Source of the DNA: Pilimelia columellifera | Lineage (GTDB): Bacteria > Actinomycetota > Actinomycetes > Mycobacteriales > Micromonosporaceae | Direction of reading: 5' to 3' | Assembly: GCF_039532605.1 (NCBI RefSeq) | Contig: NZ_BAAARY010000001.1 | Coordinates: 62,001-126,000 of the forward strand | DNA length: 64,000 bases | Shown here: positions 18,210 through 26,387 of the stretch, piece after piece | How the letters are laid out: each line of letters opens with the position of its first letter | Position numbering within the stretch: the stretch's first letter is position 1 | The notes under the pieces: model-generated | Told to the model about the DNA's origin: nothing | The model's input: only the letters and a program-made list of their open reading frames with translations | Database searches by the model: none | Position numbers and translations under genes: made by a program

Positions 18210-18761
18210 ATGTCCGATGCCGTCGCTGCCGCTCGTTCGGTGGCCGAAGGTCTGCTTGCTGAGGCGTTGCCACGCCGCTGGCGTCATGTCCAGGCGGTTG
18301 GGCACAAGGCCGAGGAGATCGGTCGTATTCTCCCGGCTGAGGACCGCGGGGTGCTGGCGTGCGCAGCCTGGCTCCATGACGTCGGGTACGCCCCGTCCTT
18401 GGTCGACACCGGGCTTCATGCGCTCGACGGTGCTCGTTGGCTCGCCCGATCTGGCCATGCTCCACGAGTCGCGGCGTTGGTCGCTCACCACTCCTGCGCC
18501 AGTTTCGAGGCCGCTGAGCGTGGCCTCAGCGAGGCACTGGCTGAGTTTCGAAACGAACAGTCGCCGACCACCGACGCCCTCTGGTTCGCCGACATGACCA
18601 CCGGCCCCGATGGCCAGACTCTGAACGCCGCCGACCGCCTCGCCGAAATCCGGCGGCGCTACGGCCCCGACGACGTCGTCACTCGCTTCTGGGCTAAGGC
18701 CGAGCCGACCTTGCTGGCGGCCATCAGACGTGTTGAGGCGCGGCTTCGTCAGCCGATGTAG
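18210..18761 (+). CDS. HD-domain protein
   Basis: The 183-residue protein starts MSDAVAAARSVAEGLLAEAL. The HD fold is visible: an early His (RRWRHVQAVG), the metal-binding WLHDVGYAP at about residue 54, and LVAHHSCASFEA at about residue 90. A later Asp lies in WFADMTTGPDG. HD proteins are metal-dependent phosphohydrolases acting on nucleotides or related substrates; this one's substrate is unknown. Its end overlaps the convergent NUDIX gene by 13 bp. HD proteins next to NUDIX regulators recur in AICEs, so it may be part of the element's control module. Confidence 0.75.
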   Translation: MSDAVAAARSVAEGLLAEALPRRWRHVQAVGHKAEEIGRILPAEDRGVLACAAWLHDVGYAPSLVDTGLHALDGARWLARSGHAPRVAALVAHHSCASFEAAERGLSEALAEFRNEQSPTTDALWFADMTTGPDGQTLNAADRLAEIRRRYGPDDVVTRFWAKAEPTLLAAIRRVEARLRQPM

Positions 18762-19219
18762 GGCTCTGGTCGATCTTCAAACCCATGGTCAATCCGCAGG
18801 CGCATCGACGGGTGGATGGCAATTTCGTCTAGATGGGCTCGCTCCACCCACTGCGCGGCGGATGTCTCGCTGCTGGTGCCCAGCTCGCCACTGACGTACC
18901 GACCGCGGAAGCAGATGGAGAACTGCTGACGCACCTCGCCGTCGCTGAACTCGACCAGGTGGTTCGGGTTGGTGTAGATGCCCACCAAACCAACGACCTC
19001 GATGATCACCCCGGCTTCTTCACGGGTCTCGCGGACCGCTGTGTCGGCGATGTACTCGCCGAAGTCCTGGGCTCCGCCGGGCAGCGCCCAGAGACCGTTG
19101 TCAGTACGTCGGATGAGCAGCACCCGGTCATGGTCGTCACGCACGAACACCGTCACCGCTACCACGATGCTGTTCGGCATCGGGGCGTCCGGGTTGTGGA
19201 AGTGCTCGGTACGGGCCAT
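18749..19219 (-). CDS. NUDIX hydrolase, Pif-like
   Basis: The 156-residue protein starts MARTEHFHNPDAPMPNSIVV and has a clear NUDIX box (GGAQDFGEYIADTAVRETREEAGVIIEV). In pSAM2 the transfer-immunity factor Pif carries a NUDIX motif and is encoded near the regulator; a gene at this place in element 2 suggests the same entry-exclusion role, which is inference. The longer open frame upstream lacks a start with support, and ATG 19219 puts the gene just after the XRE regulator (4-bp gap), so they likely form an operon. Confidence 0.8.
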   Translation of the reverse strand: MARTEHFHNPDAPMPNSIVVAVTVFVRDDHDRVLLIRRTDNGLWALPGGAQDFGEYIADTAVRETREEAGVIIEVVGLVGIYTNPNHLVEFSDGEVRQQFSICFRGRYVSGELGTSSETSAAQWVERAHLDEIAIHPSMRLRIDHGFEDRPEPYIG

Positions 19220-19223
19220 GGCT

Positions 19224-19982
19224 CTACCCTGCCACGGCCGACCCCCATACCGGCTGGCCACCGGACCATACGCGGTCGAAGCTGTCGGCGTACGTGCCGA
19301 ACAGGTCGCCTCCCGAAAGCTCCCGCAGGTGCAGCACTGGGGCGTGTGCGGCTGGGAAGCCGTAGGCGTGGGTGTTGACGAGCATGTCGTCGTCGAAGCG
19401 GTAGATCGAGTTGTAGAGGGTCGTGCTGTGGAATCGAGCCTCGACGTTGGGCACGCCCTGGAGCTGGTTGTAGAACGACAGGACGTTGCGGACCTTGCTC
19501 GCCATCGCGTCGCCGATGCCCTCTTCCGCGCCCCGCTGGGCGACCGTCGCCGACTCGGGATCGCCAAGGAGCAGTTGCACCGAGGCACCTGACTCGGCTT
19601 TCCTACGCATCAGGCGGATCAACCGCGGTTCGATCTCCGGCAGGAACAGACCCGCATAGACGAGGATGCTGATTCGCTCCTCTGCCTGCTCCACCAACCG
19701 CCGCCAGACCTCCGTCGGCACCGCCGAACGACGCGGGTAGACGTGAACCAGCTCCGACTCAGCGACCTTCACCGACCGCTGCTCCGGCAACGCCGACGGC
19801 CACAGGTAGGACTCTCGCTCCCGCAGGAGCGCAGCGATCGAGTGCCGGTGACGCGGGTACGGCGGACGGTCCATCGTGATCCAACGCTCGGCGGTCTTAG
19901 CGTTCACCCCGACATGATCTGCCAGCGCAGCGGGGGTCAGACCTGCCTTGAGCAGCGCGTCGCGCAGTCGCTCATTCGCCAT
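19224..19982 (-). CDS. XRE-family regulator with C-terminal DUF5919-like domain
   Basis: The 252-residue protein starts MANERLRDALLKAGLTPAAL. The N-terminal helix-turn-helix (LADHVGVNAKTAERWI) is followed by a roughly 150-residue domain with SILVYAGLFLPEIEPRLIRLMRRKAE and VQLLLGDPES. FDDDMLVNTHAYGFPAAHAPVLHL follows near the end, as in DUF5919 proteins distantly like phospholipase-D folds. ATG 19982 is chosen over an upstream start at 20096 because the HTH then begins at residue 7. It is the likely regulator of element 2, encoded divergently from the SCO3933-type gene. Confidence 0.75.
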   Translation of the reverse strand: MANERLRDALLKAGLTPAALADHVGVNAKTAERWITMDRPPYPRHRHSIAALLRERESYLWPSALPEQRSVKVAESELVHVYPRRSAVPTEVWRRLVEQAEERISILVYAGLFLPEIEPRLIRLMRRKAESGASVQLLLGDPESATVAQRGAEEGIGDAMASKVRNVLSFYNQLQGVPNVEARFHSTTLYNSIYRFDDDMLVNTHAYGFPAAHAPVLHLRELSGGDLFGTYADSFDRVWSGGQPVWGSAVAG

Positions 19983-19995
19983 ACCGCCGCCTTCA

Positions 19996-20037
19996 TACGT
20001 GACGTATAGGGACGTCTTGAACGTACCGAGGACGTCC
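19996..20037. promoter_or_regulatory. Putative operator region of element 2
   Basis: Upstream of the XRE gene are TACGT-G-ACGTA (19996-20006), GGACGTC (20010-20016) and the perfect palindrome GGACGTCC (20030-20037). They share an ACGT core and sit between divergent regulator and transfer genes, a typical repressor site arrangement. Confidence 0.45.
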
Positions 20038-20144
20038 TTAGATGTCCAGCGCTGTGGTGATGTCGTCACCTTCCCTCGGACGACAGTGGACCTCAACGGA
20101 GCAGTCGTCCAGCAAGGACGCGCTCATGATCTAGGAGGACACCC

Positions 20145-20474
20145 ATGAAGTTGCTGGTGGACATGACGGGTAAGCAGTTCACGGTGGCCAAGGATGTGGA
20201 GCCGAAGACGGACCAGCATGGTAATCAGCGATCGGAGAAGGGTACGGGCCGGCTGATGTGGTCGACTCAGGTCATCGTGCTCGACAAGTCGGGCGGCGAC
20301 GTGATCGCCATCACGACGGCTGGCGAGAAGCCGAACGTGAAGGTGGGTCAGGTTGTTGTTCTGTCTGAGCTTGAGGCCATCCCGTGGGCGACCAACGGGC
20401 GTAACGGCGTCGCGTACCGCTCGACCTCGCTGCACGCCGCACCTGCTGGCGGGTCTTCCCCGGCTGCTAAGTAG
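20145..20474 (+). CDS. SCO3933-type AICE protein
   Basis: The 109-residue protein starts MKLLVDMTGKQFTVAKDVEP after AGGAGGAC. It has the same size and position as the element 1 protein at 5447, but very low identity. The run GKPNVKVGQVVVLSELEA (roughly) and the closing GVAYRSTSLH match the family pattern. It opens the transfer operon and is probably controlled by the ACGT operators. The biochemical role of the family is not established; a regulatory or DNA-binding role has been proposed. Confidence 0.65.
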   Translation: MKLLVDMTGKQFTVAKDVEPKTDQHGNQRSEKGTGRLMWSTQVIVLDKSGGDVIAITTAGEKPNVKVGQVVVLSELEAIPWATNGRNGVAYRSTSLHAAPAGGSSPAAK

Positions 20475-20705
20475 TCCTGGCGTTACCGTTCGACTGCGTC
20501 ACCTGTAGGTGTCTTGACTGCAACTCCAGCGGGCTTTCCCCGCTGATGATCAGCGGGCCGGTTCCATCAAGGTTCCGGTATGCCCGCCGGTCGCCGACGT
20601 CGTCGGTTTGACCATCTCGCCGGCGTGGGGTCGGCAACAGGCTCGCAACCAGCCGACCCCCGCCACCACTTTCTGACTCCGTCTCCTTGCAGGGAGGACT
20701 TTGTC

Positions 20706-21641
20706 GTGTCCAAGTCTAAGCCCACGCGCGCTTTCGGGCGTCGTGCTGGCGGCACCGTGACCGTCATCGAGGCCAAGGTTCACCGTTCCAGCGCCCGCCG
20801 GGCGTTGCTGGCGTTCTACCTCACGGGCATCGGCTCGTGGCTGCTGTTCGCGCTCATCATGGCTGATCGGTGGCACCCGATCGCCGCGTCCATAGCCGGC
20901 GCAGCCGTCGGGCTGCTGTCCGGTTCCGCCGCTTGGGTGGCAGTTCGCATCTGGCCGGTCATCGTCCGGATCTGGTGGTGGCTACCAGAAATCCTGCTTA
21001 CCGCCGCCTTGGGCTTCGGGTTCGTGGCCCTGGTCGAGAACACCAACCTGCCCACCCGCATCGCGGTCGTGATCGTGCTCGTCGCCGTCCCCGCGGCCAT
21101 CCCCGTGTCGCGCCGGTTCATTGTGTCCTGGGCGTGGTGTTTGGTCATCCGCCACCGACTGCGGGTGTGCTTCACCGCCTTCATCATCTCCAACCAACAA
21201 GGCTCCCTCCCCCTGATCCTGTGGGCGCTGCCCACCCCGGTCGGGGTCCGCTGCTGGGTGTACCTACGCCCAGGCCTCGCCCTGGCCGACCTACACGGCC
21301 GGCTCGACAAGATCGCCGTCACCTGCTGGTCAGATGCGGCCACTGTCGAACGAGCATCCACCTCCAACGCCGCGTATGTGCGGCTGGACATCAAACGCAA
21401 CCGCGTCCTCGGGCACCCGGTCAGCTCACCGCTGGCCGACCTGCTCGTCGACGAGCAACCCACCACCACCGCTGTGCCGGCTGAGCCGGCCATCGAGCCG
21501 TCGGCAGTCAACCTCGCCGACGTCACCACCCCGCCGGTGCCGCCGGCACCAACCCAACGGGCCACACCGGCAAAGCCGGGCCCGAACAAACCCACCACCG
21601 CCGACAGCGGCCCCGGCGATGACATCGCCGACTGGATCTAA
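20706..21641 (+). CDS. Membrane subunit of a split Tra translocase
   Basis: The 311-residue protein starts at GTG 20706 after AGGGAGGA. It has four hydrophobic helices in the first half (LLAFYLTGIGSWLLFALIM, ASIAGAAVGLLSGSAAWVAV, ILLTAALGFGFVALV, IAVVIVLVAVPAAIPV). The later segment (VRCWVYLRPGLALADLHGRLDKIAVTC) resembles the linker domain found before the motor in one-piece Tra proteins. A Pro/Thr-rich tail follows. The ATPase is encoded separately at 22336. Together they probably form the conjugative DNA pump of element 2. Confidence 0.65.
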   Translation: MSKSKPTRAFGRRAGGTVTVIEAKVHRSSARRALLAFYLTGIGSWLLFALIMADRWHPIAASIAGAAVGLLSGSAAWVAVRIWPVIVRIWWWLPEILLTAALGFGFVALVENTNLPTRIAVVIVLVAVPAAIPVSRRFIVSWAWCLVIRHRLRVCFTAFIISNQQGSLPLILWALPTPVGVRCWVYLRPGLALADLHGRLDKIAVTCWSDAATVERASTSNAAYVRLDIKRNRVLGHPVSSPLADLLVDEQPTTTAVPAEPAIEPSAVNLADVTTPPVPPAPTQRATPAKPGPNKPTTADSGPGDDIADWI

Positions 21642-21676
21642 CCCCTTCCCCTTTCGACTGCTGAGGAGCTTTCGCC

Positions 21677-21880
21677 ATGTCTGAAAACTCGCAGGTCACG
21701 TACTACGTGGCGTTCATGCACGCCAAGGGCCACGGCCGCACCGTCGTCACCACCCCGGCCCCGATCGCCACCGCCGCCGACATCGACCGGCTGCACAAGT
21801 ACCTGACCAACGCCGGGGCCATCGACCCCACCGTCATCAACTTCATCCGCCTCAACGACACCGCGGAGGGACAGGCATGA
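21677..21880 (+). CDS. Small hypothetical protein
   Basis: The 67-residue protein (MSENSQVTYYVAFMHAKGHG) follows TGAGGAG and overlaps the next gene by 4 bp (ATGA). It lies between the two halves of the split translocase. Function unknown. Confidence 0.55.
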   Translation: MSENSQVTYYVAFMHAKGHGRTVVTTPAPIATAADIDRLHKYLTNAGAIDPTVINFIRLNDTAEGQA

Positions 21881-22251
21881 ACCTGACCAACGCCCTCGAC
21901 GACCTCTACGCCGACGACTACACCCCCAACAACGTCACCGCCGCTACTGCGGCCATCGGGGAACTGGTCCGCTACCTCAACCACGCCACCCTCACCGACA
22001 ACGCCGCAACCACGTTGCCGTACCCGTCCTCGATCGCCGACGTGCTGATCGACCTGCACCAGGCCGTGCAGCGACTCCCGCAAACCCTGCACCAGCTCGG
22101 CGTCCACCTCGACGCCATCGCCGACGACACCGACGCCGCAGTCGTCGCCCTGAACACCGCGTTCTTCGGCGCTTGTGCGTTGGCCGACGACCTGGCCACC
22201 GCCGCCAGGCACGCCAACCAAATCCCCGCCCGCGACCCGATCGCCGGCTAA
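21877..22251 (+). CDS. Helical hypothetical protein
   Basis: The 124-residue protein starts MNLTNALDDLYADDYTPNNV and is acidic and largely helical, with an amphipathic segment (DVLIDLHQAVQRLPQTLHQLG). It begins within the previous gene's stop and ends 84 bp before the Tra ATPase gene. Its position suggests a role in transfer. No family recognised. Confidence 0.6.
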   Translation: MNLTNALDDLYADDYTPNNVTAATAAIGELVRYLNHATLTDNAATTLPYPSSIADVLIDLHQAVQRLPQTLHQLGVHLDAIADDTDAAVVALNTAFFGACALADDLATAARHANQIPARDPIAG

Positions 22252-22335
22252 CCAACATCGCGTGAGCGGGACGACCAACGGCCCACAGCCCTGGTCGTCC
22301 CGCCCGCCACTTCCCAAGAATTGAGGTGCCACCCC

Positions 22336-23157
22336 GTGAACAGCACATTCGCCGACGTCTACCCCGTCGGCATGTCGATCTTCGACCCGATCGACCTCGG
22401 CATCGACGAATACGGCCAACCCGTCACCCTCGACCTCGTCTACCGCAACCTCCTCGCCGGTGGCGAACCCGGCGGAGGCAAATCCGGACTCCTCAACCTC
22501 ATCACCGCCCACACAGCCCTATCCACCGACACCCGCCTGGTCCTGTTCGACGGCAAACTCGTCGAACTCGGCCAATGGGAAGACAGCGCCGACGAATTCG
22601 TCGGACCCGACATCACCCACGCCCTGGCCGTCCTACGCCGCCTCCAACAAGTGATGAACAACCGCTACGCCTGGCTCCGCAACCGCAAACGCCGCAAGGT
22701 CACCGCGGGCGATGGCATGGACATCATCACCGCGATCATCGACGAGATCGCCTACTACTCCGCCACCGTCGGAACCAAACAAGAGCAAGACGAGTTCGTC
22801 GCACTCCTGCGGGACCTGGTCGCCCGGGGCCGCGCCGCCGGCATCCCCGTGGTGGCCGCCACCCAGCGGCCGTCGTTCGACATCATCCCAACGTCCCTGC
22901 GGGACCTGTTCGGATACCGGGCGGCGTTCCGGTGCACGACACCTAACAGCTCCAACATCGTCCTCGGACACGGCTGGGCCGAACAAGGCCACAACGCCGC
23001 CGACATCCCACCAACCAACCAAGGCGAAGCCCTCCTCCTCGCCGAAGGCGGATTCCCCCGCCGCATCAAAGTCGCCTACCTCGACGACGGGCAGATCACC
23101 AACATCGCCGCCCACGCCGCCCGGCTACGTGCCGGAACCACCGGACGGGCGGCCTGA
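22336..23157 (+). CDS. FtsK/SpoIIIE-type ATPase subunit of the Tra translocase
   Basis: The 273-residue protein consists essentially of the motor domain. Walker A is GGEPGGGKSGLLN (about residue 46), Walker B is DIITAIIDEIAYY (about residue 137), and the later sensor segment is GIPVVAATQRPSFDIIP. It lacks its own membrane part, which is supplied by the gene at 20706. GTG 22336 follows GAGGTG at 7 nt. Its role would be hexameric dsDNA translocation during conjugation. Confidence 0.85.
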   Translation: MNSTFADVYPVGMSIFDPIDLGIDEYGQPVTLDLVYRNLLAGGEPGGGKSGLLNLITAHTALSTDTRLVLFDGKLVELGQWEDSADEFVGPDITHALAVLRRLQQVMNNRYAWLRNRKRRKVTAGDGMDIITAIIDEIAYYSATVGTKQEQDEFVALLRDLVARGRAAGIPVVAATQRPSFDIIPTSLRDLFGYRAAFRCTTPNSSNIVLGHGWAEQGHNAADIPPTNQGEALLLAEGGFPRRIKVAYLDDGQITNIAAHAARLRAGTTGRAA

Positions 23158-23160
23158 ACC

Positions 23161-24774
23161 ATGCGCTCGACGCTGGACATCACACCCCGCACCCCGGCAC
23201 CCCCGGCGGCTCGGGGTGCGGTGTCGAACGCCGACCGCACACCACCCGGCGTCAGCTCCCTGCTGGCGCGAGCCGGCCAGCCGGACTACTTCGGGTGGTT
23301 GGAACACGTCCGGTCCGCTGCCGGTTGCACCCGCCCGGTCCGGCTCGCCGGCGACCTGTTCACCGTCCAGTCGTCCACCGGCCGCATCGTCGAGCACCGG
23401 CACACCAACGACCTGCCCGACGCCACTATCTACAAGGCGTGCGGCACCCGCCGCGCCAGGCTGTGTCCATCGTGCGCCCGCACCTACCAGGCCGACGCCT
23501 ACCAGCTCATCCGCGCCGGCCTCATCGGCGGCAAAGGCGTCCCCGCCACCGTCGCCGGACACGGCACCCTGTTCGGAACCTTCACCGCGCCCTCCTTCGG
23601 AACCGTTCACACCCGCTACGTCAAGACGTGCGCCTGCGGCAACCCGCGCCGATGCTCCTGCCGCCCGGAGCCCTGCCACGCACGCCGCGACCCGGCCATC
23701 TGCCCCCACGGGGTCCAGATCGCCTGCTTCGACCGGCACGACGACACCGACCCGATCGTCGGCACGCCGCTGTGCGCGGACTGCTACGACTACGACCACC
23801 ACGCCATCTGGAACAACCACGCCGGCCTGCTGTGGCGACGCACCAAGGAGATCGCCGAACGGCAGCTCGCCAAACTCTGCCGCGCCCGACGGATCCCCTT
23901 CGTGCCCAAAGTCTCGAACTCCGGCCGCGTCACCTACAAACCACCGGCCCGCATCGCACACGGCAAGGTCGCGGAGTTCCAACGCCGCGGCGTCGTCCAT
24001 TTCCACGCCATCCTGCGCCTGGACGGCGTCGACCCCCACGACCCGGCCGCCGTCATCCCTCCCCCGGACGGCATCAGCATCGAGGACCTGGTCGACGTCC
24101 TCACCCACGCCGTTCACACCGCACAGCTGCGTACCGCGGCGCACCCGGACCACCCGCGCGGCTGGCTCATCAATTGGGGAGACCCAGACAAGGCGCTTGA
24201 CCTGCGGCCGGTCACCCTCCACGGCGACGGCTCGATCACCGACGGGCAGGTCGCCGGCTACCTGGCCAAGTACGCCACCAAAGCCACCGAGGATGCCGGC
24301 CATTCCTCGACCCGCCTGACCGACGACACCGTCGACCTCTACGCCAACCCCGAAGGCAGCCACACCGAACGGCTCATTGACGCCTGCTGGCACCTCGGCC
24401 GACCCGCCGCAACCGGCTTCGACGGCCTACGCAGATGGGCACACATGCTCGGCTACGGCGGCCACTTCCTCACCAAGGCCCGCCGCTACTCCACTACCTT
24501 CGCCGTCCTGCGCGCCGTCCGCGTCGACTTCCGCCGCGCCGAAACCACCCAGGCGTCAACGTCCGGCCCCCTCGCAACCGCCGTCGACGTCGACGAGGAC
24601 CAGGCCCTCGCCGTCGCGGCGCTGCGCTTCGCCTCCTCCGGCTGGCACACCACGGCCGACGCCTTCCTGGCCAACACCGCCGCCGACATGGCCCGTCGAC
24701 GAGCACAAGCCGCCCGCGACGAACTCGCCCACGAAATCGGCACCGCCCTCAATAACGCCCAGTCCCATGCATGA
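23161..24774 (+). CDS. repSA: RepSA-like replication initiator
   Basis: The 537-residue protein is longer than the element 1 Rep. It has CGTRRARLCPSCARTYQADAY, an extra Cys/His-rich insert (CACGNPRRCSCRPEPCHARR), the motif GVVHFHAILRLDG with paired His, AGYLAKYATKATED and HMLGYGGHFLTKARRYSTTF. The segment order matches the RepSA family. It starts 3 bp after the Tra ATPase stop and its TGA overlaps the possible xis start, so these genes are one operon. Confidence 0.85.
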   Translation: MRSTLDITPRTPAPPAARGAVSNADRTPPGVSSLLARAGQPDYFGWLEHVRSAAGCTRPVRLAGDLFTVQSSTGRIVEHRHTNDLPDATIYKACGTRRARLCPSCARTYQADAYQLIRAGLIGGKGVPATVAGHGTLFGTFTAPSFGTVHTRYVKTCACGNPRRCSCRPEPCHARRDPAICPHGVQIACFDRHDDTDPIVGTPLCADCYDYDHHAIWNNHAGLLWRRTKEIAERQLAKLCRARRIPFVPKVSNSGRVTYKPPARIAHGKVAEFQRRGVVHFHAILRLDGVDPHDPAAVIPPPDGISIEDLVDVLTHAVHTAQLRTAAHPDHPRGWLINWGDPDKALDLRPVTLHGDGSITDGQVAGYLAKYATKATEDAGHSSTRLTDDTVDLYANPEGSHTERLIDACWHLGRPAATGFDGLRRWAHMLGYGGHFLTKARRYSTTFAVLRAVRVDFRRAETTQASTSGPLATAVDVDEDQALAVAALRFASSGWHTTADAFLANTAADMARRRAQAARDELAHEIGTALNNAQSHA

Positions 24775-24788
24775 ACAGGAGCACCGCC

Positions 24789-24968
24789 ATGGAAAAGCTG
24801 TTGTACGACCCCAGAGAAGCGGCGCGGGTGCTCAGCCTCGGCCGTTCCACCGTCTACGAGTTGATGGCCTCCGGCCGGTTGCGGTCCATCCGGGTAGGCC
24901 GGTCCCGCCGCATTCCCGCCGAGGCACTGCGGGAGTTTGTCGTGGCCGAGATGGAAGCGGCGGCATGA
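24789..24968 (+). CDS. xis: Excisionase (Xis)
   Basis: The 59-residue protein is a MerR-like winged HTH with YDPREAARVLSLGRSTVYEL then LRSIRVGRSRRIPAEALREF. ATG 24789 has AGGAG 8 nt upstream and is preferred over ATG 24771, which overlaps the rep stop. Its stop overlaps the integrase ATG by 4 bp (ATGA), so production is coupled to Int. Confidence 0.85.
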   Translation: MEKLLYDPREAARVLSLGRSTVYELMASGRLRSIRVGRSRRIPAEALREFVVAEMEAAA

Positions 24969-26107
24969 GCGGGAAACGTCGAGGCCGGGGCGAAGGTTCG
25001 ATCTACCAGCTCACCGATGGCAGGTGGCGCGGGGTGGTCGACCTCGGTTGGAGCAACGGGAAGCGCAGACGGAAGTACGTCACCCGCAAGACCCGGGCCG
25101 AGGTCGCCAAGTCGGTCCGAAAAATGCAGGCCCTGGCGGAAGCCGGTCGGTTGAACACCGGTCGGGTGCCAACCCTCGGTCAGTGGATGGAGACCTATCT
25201 TGCCGAGGTGGCGGCCGCCAAGGTTCGGCCCAGCACGCTGCACCGGTACCGCGAGGAGGTCGAGCACCACATCGGCCCGCTGCTCGGGCGGCATCGGCTG
25301 GACAAGCTGACTCCCGTACACATCACAGCCTTCTACCGGGACCGGCTGGACGTCCTGTCTGCCGGTAGCGTCCGTCGTCTGCACGCGGTCCTGCGTCGGG
25401 CGTTGAACATCGCCGTCCGGTGGAGTGTGATCCACACGAACCCGGTGACCCTCGTCGACGCGCCGTCGCTGCCGCACACCGAAGTGGACCCGTTCACCCT
25501 CGACGAGGCCCGGGCCTTCCTCAAGGCCATCTCCGGGTTGCGTCTGGAAGCACGCTGGCTGCTGGCGGTGTCCCTGGGGCTGCGGCAGGGCGAGACGCTG
25601 GGCCTGCACTGGGATGACGTCGATTTCGAGTCGGCCACGGTCCGCATCCGCGCCCAACTCCAGCGCGACCCCGACTCGGGCGAGCTGGTCCGGGTCGACA
25701 CAAAGACCGCCCGTTCCCGACGCACCCTGCCGCTGCCACCGTCGGTGTTGATGGCGCTGCGCGTTCACCAGGAGCGGCAGCACGACGAGAGGACGAACGC
25801 GGACACCTGGGCCGATCCGCGGCTGGTCTTCTGTACCGGGCTCGGAACGCCGGTCCACCCGCGCAACGACTACCGGTCGTTCCGGGAGATCCTGCACCGC
25901 ACAGGCTTGCGCCGCGTCCGCATCCACGACCTGCGGCACACCGCCGCGACGGTGCTCCTGGCCCAGGGCGTCCCGGCCAGGGTCGTGATGGAGATTCTGG
26001 GTCACTCGCAGATCAGCGTCACGCTCAACACCTACGCCCATGTCGCGCCGGAGGTCGCTCGGGACGCTGCCGGCCGGGTGCAGGGCGCTCTGTGGGGCGA
26101 GAAGTAG
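24965..26107 (+). CDS. int: Tyrosine integrase of element 2
   Basis: The 380-residue protein starts MSGKRRGRGEGSIYQLTDGR, typical of AICE integrase arm-binding domains. Catalytic residues are seen as Arg in LGLRQGETLGL, HDLRH in RIHDLRHTAATV, and the Tyr nucleophile in TLNTYAHVAPE. The gene ends 93 bp from the intact tRNA-Thr attachment copy. It is clearly diverged from the element 1 integrase although both use the same core site. Confidence 0.9.
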   Translation: MSGKRRGRGEGSIYQLTDGRWRGVVDLGWSNGKRRRKYVTRKTRAEVAKSVRKMQALAEAGRLNTGRVPTLGQWMETYLAEVAAAKVRPSTLHRYREEVEHHIGPLLGRHRLDKLTPVHITAFYRDRLDVLSAGSVRRLHAVLRRALNIAVRWSVIHTNPVTLVDAPSLPHTEVDPFTLDEARAFLKAISGLRLEARWLLAVSLGLRQGETLGLHWDDVDFESATVRIRAQLQRDPDSGELVRVDTKTARSRRTLPLPPSVLMALRVHQERQHDERTNADTWADPRLVFCTGLGTPVHPRNDYRSFREILHRTGLRRVRIHDLRHTAATVLLAQGVPARVVMEILGHSQISVTLNTYAHVAPEVARDAAGRVQGALWGEK

Positions 26108-26129
26108 TTGGCTGCTCGGTTGGCTGCTC
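26108..26129. repeat. Tandem TTGGCTGCTC motif, right of element 2
   Basis: The second copy of the 22-nt block starts immediately after the integrase stop codon, 71 bp from the attachment core. It has one difference from 11931-11952. Confidence 0.6.
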
Positions 26130-26148
26130 TGGCCTCTCCGACAAGGTC

Positions 26149-26195
26149 AAAGGCCCGGGTCATGGTCCGTCAAGAACGGTCTGACCTGGGCCTTT
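26149..26195. terminator. Hairpin between integrase gene and tRNA-Thr
   Basis: A 14-bp stem (26149-26162 with 26182-26195, one G-U pair) is flanked by A and T runs. It can end int transcripts on the plus strand and tRNA transcripts on the minus strand. Confidence 0.7.
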
Positions 26196-26200
26196 GGGTG

Positions 26201-26243
26201 GAGCCGCCTGACAGAATCGAACTGTCGACCTACGCATTACGAG
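26201..26243. repeat. att site copy 3 (tRNA-proximal)
   Basis: The third identical 43-bp core lies in the functional tRNA-Thr gene and forms the right end of element 2. Confidence 0.9.
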
Positions 26244-26274
26244 TGCGTCGCTCTACCAACTGAGCTAAGGCGGC
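26202..26274 (-). tRNA. tRNA-Thr (anticodon CGT)
   Basis: The reverse complement folds as a full 73-nt cloverleaf: acceptor GCCGCCT with AGGCGGC, D arm GCTC-AGTTGGTA-GAGC, anticodon stem ACGCA/TGCGT with loop CTCGTAA, and T arm GACAG-TTCGATT-CTGTC. The anticodon CGT reads ACG. The 3' CCA is not encoded. The gene is kept intact by the element cores. Confidence 0.95.
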
Positions 26275-26387
26275 AACGATGGATCAGTGTACGCGATCCG
26301 CCATCGGCGCATGCGGGGTGGCGGGCTGCGCCACGAGATGGCGGGCGATCCGACGACGAGCCGGAGGCGCCCCGCTACCCTCGATCC

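Larger units (their letters stand above)
11804..26243. mobile_element. AICE-type integrative conjugative element 2
   Basis: The element is bounded by att copies 2 and 3, the latter within the intact tRNA-Thr gene. The right half has a complete AICE module (SCO3933-type protein, split Tra translocase, Rep, Xis, Int). The left half is cargo: a SacI-family restriction-modification system, exported proteins, NUDIX and HD proteins. Its core genes are diverged from those of element 1, and its Tra is organised differently, so it is not a recent duplication of element 1. Confidence 0.85.
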
